Source: Acinetobacter sp. UBA6641
GTDB lineage: Bacteria; Pseudomonadota; Gammaproteobacteria; Pseudomonadales; Moraxellaceae
Direction of reading: 5' to 3'
Assembly (NCBI GenBank): GCA_002455755.1
Contig: DKLL01000120.1
Coordinates: 3,648-9,068, forward strand
Length of the DNA: 5,421 bases
The notes under the pieces were generated by a model. The model had not been told where the DNA came from. It saw only the letters and a list, made by a program, of their open reading frames with translations, and did no database searches. Numbering within the stretch: position 1 is the first letter of the stretch; each line of letters begins with the position of its first letter. Shown piece after piece: positions 1-5,421 of the stretch. The translations under genes were made by a program, and so were the position numbers.

Positions 1-1560
1 CAGCATATTATTGGCAAAAATTTATTTGATATTACAGCGAATTACAAATCACGGCAAAAAAGCAACCATTACTCGATTATTCAGCAACTGGAAAAAACCG
101 GTGAGTTTGACGGTGAACTGCATGAAAAATTCCTTTCTGGTAAAGAACTGACGATCTGGATGCGCATTAATGCCATTACCGATGAGCAAAACCGTGTCAC
201 CCACTATATTGGTATTGTCTCCGATCTAACTGAACGTAAACTGCAAGAACAGCGTTTATCATATTTAGAGAATTACGATCCTTTAACAGATTTACCGAAT
301 CGTTTTTACTACAACTATCAGCTACATCAATATTTAGTCAGTCAAAAGGATTCAATCAAACAACTGGCCGTGATTCGTTTAAATATTGACCGCTTCAGAC
401 CTCTGAATGAATTTTTAAGCAATAGCGGTGGCGATGAGTTACTGCGTCAAGTTGCACAAAGATTGCGACTGACCAATGCCGAAGCACTATTTGTAGCGCA
501 TTTAAATGGTGATGACTTTGCCATTGTGTATGAGATTTCACATATTCGCCCATCCATTCAGCAACATTGTGAACGCATCACCAAGGCATTTTCCCTACCC
601 TTTAATATTTTTGAACAGGACCATATTATTACCCTGTCCATGGGGGTTGCTTTCTATCCGGAAAATGGACGCCAGCTGGATTATCTGAATAATTGTGCCG
701 AGCAGGCTTTGAATGAAGCTAAAAACCTGGGTGGTAATACCTGTCGTTTCTATTCCAATAACAATACTGCTTTACTTGAGCAAGGTATTTATCTGGAACG
801 CGATTTGCGTCATGCCATCAATAACAATGAACTGATCGTTTACTATCAGCCAAAAATAAATTTTAGTGATCAAAATATTTATGGATTTGAAGCACTGGTT
901 CGCTGGAATCATCCAAGCAAGGGGATTATTCCACCTAACCTGTTCATTCCCCTGGCAGAACAAACCAGTCTGATCTCCGATATTGGCAAAATCGTGATTC
1001 GACAAACTGCCAAGCAAATTCGCCGATGGAATGAGTTAGGCTTTAATAATATATGTGTATCGGTCAATGTGGTTGCCCAGCAATTACAACGCGGTCAACT
1101 GCTGGAAGACCTTGATCATGCCATTCAGACGTATAAAATCTCCGGCTCTAGCCTGGAACTCGAAATTACCGAGTCCTCCTTACTGGAAAATTCAGTCACG
1201 GTGAAAAACCTGCTGAATGAGATTAAAAAACGTCATATTCATATTTCTTTGGATGACTTTGGAACCGGCTATTCATCCTTGTCTTATCTTGCTGATTTTC
1301 CAATTGATATCTTAAAAATTGACCGTAGCTTTATTTCCAAGATTGGACAGAACAAACAGGAAGCGATTGTCAGTGCCATGATTGCCATGGGCAAAGCCAT
1401 GGGGCTCACAGTGGTTGCCGAAGGAATTGAAACCGAGCAACAAATGCAATACCTGCAAGATCTGGAATGTGATATTGCACAAGGCTTCTTATTTTCAAAA
1501 CCCCTTCCTGAAAAAGAAGCGACTACATACCTAGAACAACATCGACTTATACCTTCTTGA
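1..1560 (+). CDS. PAS-GGDEF-EAL cyclic di-GMP signalling protein, 5'-truncated by the window edge
   Basis: The frame is open from the first base, so this is the last 519 residues of a longer protein; ATG at 160 is internal. Residues 1 to about 80 are the end of a PAS domain, closing with the PAC-like signature DLTERK (75-80). After a short helical linker, the GGDEF domain starts at YDPLTDLPNR (92-101). Its signature reads NGDDF (169-173), the first metal-ligand Asp is Asn128, and no RxxD inhibitory site is visible, so cyclase activity is doubtful. The EAL domain (about 266-510) has EAL at 297-299, Asn356, Glu388, the DDFGTG loop (418-423), Lys439, Glu474 and Gln494, which is the expected metal and catalytic set. 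Inference: a cytosolic-facing c-di-GMP phosphodiesterase whose PAS and GGDEF modules serve sensing or GTP-responsive control. Any N-terminal receiver or membrane part is out of view. The family call is secure; the exact orthologue is not. Confidence 0.95.
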   Translation, partial: QHIIGKNLFDITANYKSRQKSNHYSIIQQLEKTGEFDGELHEKFLSGKELTIWMRINAITDEQNRVTHYIGIVSDLTERKLQEQRLSYLENYDPLTDLPNRFYYNYQLHQYLVSQKDSIKQLAVIRLNIDRFRPLNEFLSNSGGDELLRQVAQRLRLTNAEALFVAHLNGDDFAIVYEISHIRPSIQQHCERITKAFSLPFNIFEQDHIITLSMGVAFYPENGRQLDYLNNCAEQALNEAKNLGGNTCRFYSNNNTALLEQGIYLERDLRHAINNNELIVYYQPKINFSDQNIYGFEALVRWNHPSKGIIPPNLFIPLAEQTSLISDIGKIVIRQTAKQIRRWNELGFNNICVSVNVVAQQLQRGQLLEDLDHAIQTYKISGSSLELEITESSLLENSVTVKNLLNEIKKRHIHISLDDFGTGYSSLSYLADFPIDILKIDRSFISKIGQNKQEAIVSAMIAMGKAMGLTVVAEGIETEQQMQYLQDLECDIAQGFLFSKPLPEKEATTYLEQHRLIPS

Positions 1561-1568
1561 TATAAGTC
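1544..1568 (+). repeat. 8-bp perfect inverted repeat spanning the stop codon of the GGDEF-EAL gene
   Basis: GACTTATA (1544-1551) and TATAAGTC (1561-1568) are exact reverse complements separated by nine bases that end with the TGA stop. The RNA could form a small AT-rich hairpin. It is followed by CAACCTTTCTAA instead of a run of T, so it is not a convincing intrinsic terminator. It may help end the transcript or protect its 3' end, or it may be chance. Confidence 0.3.
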
Positions 1569-1633
1569 AACCTTTCTAATTCCAGGTTTGCCCGAAAAAG
1601 ACACATACGCGACTGTGCTAAGGTCGCAACAAA

Positions 1634-1642
1634 TGTTATATT
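1634..1642 (+). promoter_or_regulatory. Candidate extended -10 promoter for maeB
   Basis: TGTTATATT reads as an extended -10 element: TG, one base, then TATATT, a 5/6 match to the sigma-70 hexamer TATAAT. No good -35 box lies about 17 bases upstream; the best is a poor CTGTGC-like stretch near 1613, which is tolerated by extended -10 promoters. Transcription would start near 1649, giving a leader of roughly 57 bases before the maeB ATG. That leader would contain the hairpin at 1663-1678. Confidence 0.4.
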
Positions 1643-1656
1643 CGATCCAATCAAGC

Positions 1657-1678
1657 AAAAAACCAGCAGCTTTGCTGG
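1657..1678 (-). terminator. Terminator-like hairpin read on the minus strand, inside the maeB leader
   Basis: CCAGCA (1663-1668) and TGCTGG (1673-1678) form a perfect 6-bp GC-rich stem with a GCTT loop, preceded by six A (1657-1662). On the minus strand this becomes a stem followed by six T, the shape of an intrinsic terminator. On the + strand there is no T run after the stem, so there it would act only as a leader hairpin. An alternative pairing exists between GATCCA (1644-1649) and TGGATC (1676-1681), which would exclude part of the first stem. No minus-strand gene that needs terminating is visible in maeB, so its role is unclear. Confidence 0.35.
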
Positions 1679-1705
1679 ATCACCCCAGTAACAAACGAGA
1701 TACAG

Positions 1706-3985
1706 ATGGACGATCAATCTTTAAAACAACAGGCATTGTATTATCACGAATTCCCAACACCAGGAAAAATTAGCGTCACACCTAGCAAGCAACTGGTCAA
1801 TCAACGTGACTTAGCGCTTGCCTATTCACCTGGTGTCGCTGCACCATGTCTTGAGATTGAACGTGACCCTTCAACCGCTGCCCTTTATACTGCACGCGGT
1901 AACCTTGTAGCAGTGGTGAGTAATGGTACTGCGGTACTGGGCTTAGGAAATATCGGTCCTTTGGCGTCTAAACCGGTTATGGAAGGTAAAGGCGTACTGT
2001 TCAAAAAATTTGCCGGTGTCGATGTATTCGATATCGAGATTGATGAAAATGACCCGGATAAAATTGTCGATATCGTTGCTGCCCTAGAACCTACTTTTGG
2101 GGGCATTAACCTTGAAGATATCAAGGCGCCTGAGTGTTTCTATATTGAGCAAAAACTTCGTGAACGCATGAACATTCCTGTGTTCCATGATGACCAGCAC
2201 GGTACTTCTATCATTGTAGGTTCTGCTCTTCTGAATGCATTGCAGTTAAATGGCAAAAAAATTGAAGAGATTAAAATTGTCGCTTCAGGTGCCGGTGCTG
2301 CTGCCCTGTCTTGTCTAGACTTGCTTTGCGCTTTAGGTGCAAAAAAAGAAAATATCATTGTAGCGGATTCACGCGGTCTGTTAACGACCAAGCGTGAAGG
2401 CCTGGATGAGTCTAAAAAACGTTATGTACAAAACATTGAAGGTTCTCAGCTTGCTGATGTGATCGGCGGTGCTGATATGTTCCTGGGTCTTTCTGCTGCC
2501 GGCATTTTGACCAAGGAAATGGTAAAAACCATGGCCGTAGATCCAATCATCTTTGCCTTGGCTAACCCGGACCCGGAAATTTTGCCTGAACATGCTCACG
2601 AAGTACGTGATGACGTGATCATGGCAACTGGTCGTTCAGACTATCCAAACCAGGTCAACAATGCCCTTTGCTTCCCATACATCTTCCGTGGTGCCTTAGA
2701 CGTGGGTGCAACCACCATCAATGAAGAAATGAAGATCGCTTGTGTACATGCCATTGCCCGCATGGCACATATTGAAGCCGATGCTGCCTCTTATGGTGAA
2801 AAATCTGCATCATTTGGCCGTGAATATTTAATTCCGCGTCCACTTGATCAACGTCTGATTCTTGAAATTGCTCCTGCAATTGCACAAGCAGCTATGGATT
2901 CAGGTGTAGCAACTCGTCCAATCAAAGATTTCTCTGCTTACCGTCAACGCTTGTCCGAGTTTGTTTATAACTCTGCATTCATGATGAAACCGATTTTTGC
3001 CCAAGCGAAATCAGATCCTAAACGTATTGCCTATGCGGAAGGTGAAGACCTGCGCGTACTTCGTGCAGTACAAATTGCAGTGGATGAAGGTTTGGCTCTA
3101 CCAATTCTGGTGGGTCGTACCGCAGTTATTGAAACAAACATCAAGAAATTAGGCTTGCGTCTTGAACATGGCGTAAACATTGAAATCGTAGACCAGGAGA
3201 AAAATCCGCACTACGAACAATTTGCCGATGACTACTACAACATCATGCAACGCAAAGGGGTAACACCCGAGTATGCACAACGTGAATCACGTCGCCGTTC
3301 TACCCTCATTGCTGCAATGCTGGTAAAACACGGTTTGGCTGATGGCATGCTATGTGGTACCTACTCAAGTTACGACATTCACCTAGACTTCGTAAGCAAT
3401 GTGATTGGCAAAAAAGATGGCCATAATACCTTCTTTACGCTAAACGCCTTGATGCTTGAAGACCGTAACCTGTTCATTGCAGATACCTATATCAACCGTA
3501 ACCCAACGGCTGAACAGTTGGCTGAAATGACCATTTTGGCTGCTGAAGAAGTACGCCGTTTTGGTATTACACCACGTGTAGCCTTGCTTTCTCATTCAAG
3601 CTTTGGTTCGGATCCAACTGATCCAAGTGCGCAAAAAATGCGTAAAGTGTTTGAAATTTTAAGTGAAATTGCACCTGAATTAGAAGTAGAAGGTGAAATG
3701 CATGGTGATGCAGCACTCGATGAAAATATCCGTCATTTTGCCTTCCCGAATACGCGTTTCAAAGGTTCTGCAAACTTGTTGATTATGCCAAATCTGGATG
3801 CTGCGAATATTTCGTTTAACCTGTTGAAATCAACGTCAGGCAATAACGTGACCATTGGTCCTATCCTGCTGGGTGCAGCTAAACCTGTTCACATTTTGAC
3901 ACCAACGACGACGACACGTCGTTTAGTCAACATGACAGCATTAACTGTGGCTGAAATTCAGGAAAACGAAAAATCAGCACTTTGA
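1706..3985 (+). CDS. maeB: Malic enzyme with C-terminal phosphotransacetylase-like domain (MaeB type)
   Basis: The 759-residue product should convert malate to pyruvate and CO2 with reduction of NADP (EC 1.1.1.40 by family) in the cytosol, feeding pyruvate and NADPH to biosynthesis. The N-terminal malic domain shows YSPGVA with the likely catalytic Tyr40, Lys95 in VMEGKG as probable general base, and metal ligands in [10 protein letters not shown] (Glu137, Asp138) and FHDDQHGTS (Asp162/163). The Rossmann part has GAGAAA at 195-200. From about residue 425 to the end is a PTA-like domain; in E. coli MaeB this part mediates control by acetyl-CoA. The SRG-type catalytic motif of true Pta appears replaced by TPTTTTRR (732-739), so PTA activity is not expected. 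Length equals that of E. coli MaeB. The ATG has only a weak GAGA (1697-1700) five bases upstream, but no better in-frame start is near and the N-terminus fits the family. NADP rather than NAD use is assumed from the family, not proved by sequence. Frequent CGT, GGT and GCT codons hint at good expression. Confidence 0.96.
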   Translation: MDDQSLKQQALYYHEFPTPGKISVTPSKQLVNQRDLALAYSPGVAAPCLEIERDPSTAALYTARGNLVAVVSNGTAVLGLGNIGPLASKPVMEGKGVLFKKFAGVDVFDIEIDENDPDKIVDIVAALEPTFGGINLEDIKAPECFYIEQKLRERMNIPVFHDDQHGTSIIVGSALLNALQLNGKKIEEIKIVASGAGAAALSCLDLLCALGAKKENIIVADSRGLLTTKREGLDESKKRYVQNIEGSQLADVIGGADMFLGLSAAGILTKEMVKTMAVDPIIFALANPDPEILPEHAHEVRDDVIMATGRSDYPNQVNNALCFPYIFRGALDVGATTINEEMKIACVHAIARMAHIEADAASYGEKSASFGREYLIPRPLDQRLILEIAPAIAQAAMDSGVATRPIKDFSAYRQRLSEFVYNSAFMMKPIFAQAKSDPKRIAYAEGEDLRVLRAVQIAVDEGLALPILVGRTAVIETNIKKLGLRLEHGVNIEIVDQEKNPHYEQFADDYYNIMQRKGVTPEYAQRESRRRSTLIAAMLVKHGLADGMLCGTYSSYDIHLDFVSNVIGKKDGHNTFFTLNALMLEDRNLFIADTYINRNPTAEQLAEMTILAAEEVRRFGITPRVALLSHSSFGSDPTDPSAQKMRKVFEILSEIAPELEVEGEMHGDAALDENIRHFAFPNTRFKGSANLLIMPNLDAANISFNLLKSTSGNNVTIGPILLGAAKPVHILTPTTTTRRLVNMTALTVAEIQENEKSAL

Positions 3986-4013
3986 TTTAGTCAGCCAGAT
4001 CACATTTTGTGAC

Positions 4014-4042
4014 TTGAGAAAACCTCTATTCTGTAGCATGAT
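4014..4042 (+). promoter_or_regulatory. Candidate sigma-70 promoter for cca, overlapping the terminator hairpin
   Basis: TTGAGA (4014-4019, 5/6 to TTGACA) and CATGAT (4037-4042, 4/6 to TATAAT) are separated by exactly 17 bases. The -10 falls in the loop of the hairpin at 4019-4063. Transcription would begin near 4049, so the cca mRNA would lack the left arm of the hairpin and carry a leader of about 18 bases with its ribosome binding site exposed. The match is modest and was found by eye. Confidence 0.4.
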
Positions 4043-4065
4043 TGCTTGAAGAATAGAGGTTTTTT
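4019..4065 (+). terminator. Intrinsic terminator-like hairpin after maeB, ending one base before the cca start codon
   Basis: AAAACCTCTATTCT (4019-4032) pairs perfectly over 14 bp with AGAATAGAGGTTTT (4050-4063), and the T-tract runs from 4060 to 4065. The 17-base loop contains a further AGCA/TGCT pairing (4035-4038 with 4043-4046). It begins 33 bases after the maeB stop and ends one base before the cca ATG. As RNA made from upstream it should stop transcription, or, if read through, hide the cca ribosome binding site in its right arm. The A-rich left flank makes weak action on the minus strand possible too. Confidence 0.8.
4055..4059 (+). promoter_or_regulatory. Ribosome binding site of cca, inside the hairpin arm
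   Basis: AGAGG sits seven bases before the ATG at 4067 and is the only Shine-Dalgarno-like match there, which supports ATG 4067 over the in-frame TTG at 4046. The site is part of the right arm of the 14-bp stem, paired with CCTCT (4023-4027), so it is accessible only if the RNA lacks or unfolds the left arm. Confidence 0.7.
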
Positions 4066-4066
4066 C

Positions 4067-5302
4067 ATGCGAGTTTATTTAGTAGGCGGTGCAGTACGAG
4101 ATCACTTACTCGGACACCCCTATCAGGAAAAAGATTACGTGGTGGTTGGCGCAACGCCCGACCAGCTTCTTGCTCAAGGCTATCAGCCGGTGGGTAAGGA
4201 TTTTCCTGTTTTTTTACATCCCGAAACAAAAGAAGAATATGCACTGGCACGCACCGAACGAAAATCCGGTCGTGGTTATCATGGCTTTGAATTTCATACC
4301 GATCCTAGCGTTAGCCTTGAAGATGACCTGATTCGTCGCGACCTGACCATCAATGCCATGGCCATGGATAACGATGGCAACATCTATGACCCCTATCAAG
4401 GTCAGCAAGACCTGGAACAGCGTATTTTACGTCATGTATCGGATGCCTTTGTAGAGGATCCGCTACGGGTACTGCGTATTGCCCGGTTTGCTGCACGCTA
4501 TAAAGGCTTAGGCTTTAGTGTCGCGACAGAGACTCTTGCTTTAATGAAAAAATTGGTGGAATCAGGCGAACTTGATGCCCTGATTTCTGAACGTGTTTGG
4601 AAAGAAACTTCACGTGCACTCATGGAAAATCATGCGGATGAATATTTTCGTGTATTACGTGAGTGTGGTGCATTAAAAGTCTTGTTCCCTGAACTCGATG
4701 CCCTGTACGGTATTCAACAGCGCCCTGAATATCATCCGGAAATTGATTGTGGTATTCATACCATGATGTCCTTACAACAGGCCTGTAAAGCCAACTATTC
4801 TTTAGATGTACGCTTTGCCGTTCTGGTTCATGACTTGGGCAAGGCACTCACCCCGGCAGATGAATTACCGCGTCATATCATGCATGAAGAACGTGGCGTC
4901 AAACCGGTGACTGAACTTTGTGACCGCCTTAAAGTACCAACCAATACCAAACAGATGGCCATTGCAGTCTGTAAAGAACATTTAAAGTGCCATCAGGCAC
5001 TGACCTTAAAACCGGGCACCTTATGGCGTTTATTGCAACGACCGGATGTGCTGCGTCGTCCTGAACGTGTGGAAGCTTTTGTACAGGCCTGTGAATGTGA
5101 CTCTCGGGGCCGTTTGGGTCTGGAAGACCGTGAATACCCTCAGGCTGCTTATGTACTTGAGGCAATGGAAGTCGTACGTAATATCAAGGCACAGGATTTA
5201 CCGCCTGATATTCAGGGACCTGATATTGGCGAAATGCTGATTGAGCGTAGAATCCAAGCCATTGCAGAACTGAAAGCTCGGCAAGTTGCTGTAGTGGGGT
5301 AG
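4067..5302 (+). CDS. cca: CCA tRNA nucleotidyltransferase with HD phosphohydrolase domain
   Basis: The 411-residue product (E. coli Cca has 412) should add or repair the 3'-terminal CCA of tRNAs using CTP and ATP. It is a class II nucleotidyltransferase: GGAVRD (7-12), the carboxylate pair as E-K-D (21-23), EEYALARTERK (56-66), RRDLTINAMA (90-99) and EDPLRVLRIARFAARY (130-145). The C-terminal HD domain shows His231, HD at 255-256 and a PRHIMHE segment (268-274). In E. coli this domain gives 2',3'-cyclic phosphodiesterase, 2'-nucleotidase and phosphatase activities, so this is the long multifunctional form. The first catalytic Asp of E. coli (Asp21) is Glu here. ATG 4067 is chosen because the N-terminus MRVYLVGGAVRD aligns directly with the family start and AGAGG lies at good spacing; a TTG at 4046 would add seven unsupported residues encoded by the hairpin. 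The gene is separated from maeB by a terminator-like hairpin and probably has its own promoter. Confidence 0.96.
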   Translation: MRVYLVGGAVRDHLLGHPYQEKDYVVVGATPDQLLAQGYQPVGKDFPVFLHPETKEEYALARTERKSGRGYHGFEFHTDPSVSLEDDLIRRDLTINAMAMDNDGNIYDPYQGQQDLEQRILRHVSDAFVEDPLRVLRIARFAARYKGLGFSVATETLALMKKLVESGELDALISERVWKETSRALMENHADEYFRVLRECGALKVLFPELDALYGIQQRPEYHPEIDCGIHTMMSLQQACKANYSLDVRFAVLVHDLGKALTPADELPRHIMHEERGVKPVTELCDRLKVPTNTKQMAIAVCKEHLKCHQALTLKPGTLWRLLQRPDVLRRPERVEAFVQACECDSRGRLGLEDREYPQAAYVLEAMEVVRNIKAQDLPPDIQGPDIGEMLIERRIQAIAELKARQVAVVG

Positions 5303-5306
5303 ATAT

Positions 5307-5330
5307 CAACAGTATCCAAGGATATTGTTG
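5307..5330 (+). terminator. Hairpin just after the cca stop codon, possible terminator
   Basis: CAACAGTATC (5307-5316) pairs with GATATTGTTG (5321-5330) over ten positions, including one G-T wobble (5312 with 5325), around a CAAG tetraloop. It starts four bases after the TAG stop. The following bases TCACATAATTT are only partly T-rich, so it may terminate inefficiently or act mainly as a 3'-end stabiliser of the cca mRNA. Confidence 0.4.
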
Positions 5331-5337
5331 TCACATA

Positions 5338-5380
5338 ATTTGATTAAGGACTATTTTTTGAGAAAATAGTTAATTCAAAT
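5338..5380. repeat. AT-rich imperfect inverted repeat downstream of cca
   Basis: The core is an exact 8-bp repeat, ACTATTTT (5350-5357) and AAAATAGT (5363-5370), around TTGAG. Pairing continues outward with small bulges between 5338-5347 and 5371-5380, giving a long AT-rich stem. No T run follows on either strand. It could be a second, possibly bidirectional, transcript end. The rest of the window to 5421 contains no feature I can support. Confidence 0.35.
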
Positions 5381-5421
5381 CATCCTATTTAAGTTAGAAG
5401 CTTTCACTGCCGCAATTTTTC

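Noticed and set aside
160..162. ATG at 160 as the start of the GGDEF-EAL protein
   Set aside because: The frame is open and PAS-like from base 1, and starting here would cut the PAS domain in the middle.
1284..1658. Long minus-strand open frame across the end of the GGDEF-EAL gene
   Set aside because: It is antisense to clearly conserved EAL motifs, its translation resembles no family I know, and it is best explained as a shadow of the real gene.
1588..1773. Small + strand open frame overlapping the maeB start
   Set aside because: It runs through the leader hairpin and into maeB in another frame, has no clear ribosome binding site, and its product has no recognisable feature.
4000..4012. 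Small palindrome TCACA-TTT-TGTGA, resembling half-sites of CRP/Vfr operators
   Set aside because: The half-sites are in the opposite order and spacing from the TGTGA-N6-TCACA consensus, and five-base arms are easily found by chance.
4046..4066. In-frame TTG start seven codons upstream of the cca ATG
   Set aside because: The added residues come from the hairpin loop and arm, no ribosome binding site precedes the TTG, and family Cca proteins begin at the ATG 4067 position.
5328..5357. TTGTCA and TATTTT with an 18-base spacer, a possible promoter for a downstream + strand gene
   Set aside because: The -10 match is only 4/6 in an AT-rich stretch, it overlaps both hairpins, and no downstream gene is visible to support it.
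5375..5419. Short minus-strand open frame running in from the right edge and ending with TGA at 5375-5377, possibly the C-terminus of a convergent gene
   Set aside because: Only about 14 codons are visible, with no recognisable motif; this length occurs readily by chance.

Overview
The window holds three genes, all on the + strand, and looks like an ordinary chromosomal stretch from a gammaproteobacterium, most likely Acinetobacter or a close Moraxellaceae relative. That placement rests on the moderately AT-leaning composition, the MaeB N-terminus ([16 protein letters not shown]...) and the Cca sequence, all judged from memory of these families without a database search. I see no mobile element, CRISPR array, tRNA, rRNA or sign of recent transfer.

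Region by region: positions 1-1560 are the 3' part of a PAS-GGDEF-EAL signalling gene whose start lies outside the window. Its GGDEF half is degenerate and its EAL half keeps the residues needed for catalysis, so it probably degrades cyclic di-GMP. A 145-base gap (1561-1705) carries a plausible extended -10 promoter and a hairpin that looks like an intrinsic terminator read on the minus strand. Next is maeB (1706-3985), the large malic enzyme with a C-terminal phosphotransacetylase-like domain that appears to lack PTA catalytic residues. An 81-base gap (3986-4066) is almost filled by a perfect 14-bp hairpin with a T-tract. Its right arm contains the ribosome binding site of cca (4067-5302), which encodes tRNA nucleotidyltransferase. 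The last 119 bases hold two AT-rich hairpins and no supported gene.

The three genes share a direction but no obvious pathway: second-messenger signalling, carbon flux from malate to pyruvate, and tRNA 3'-end maturation. Separate transcription units are more likely than one operon, because a terminator-like hairpin stands between maeB and cca and a candidate promoter precedes each of these two genes. The most notable non-coding structure is the maeB-cca junction, where terminator, ribosome binding site and a candidate promoter overlap within about 55 bases. I did not find a convincing undescribed system; the protein-coding content belongs to well-known families.
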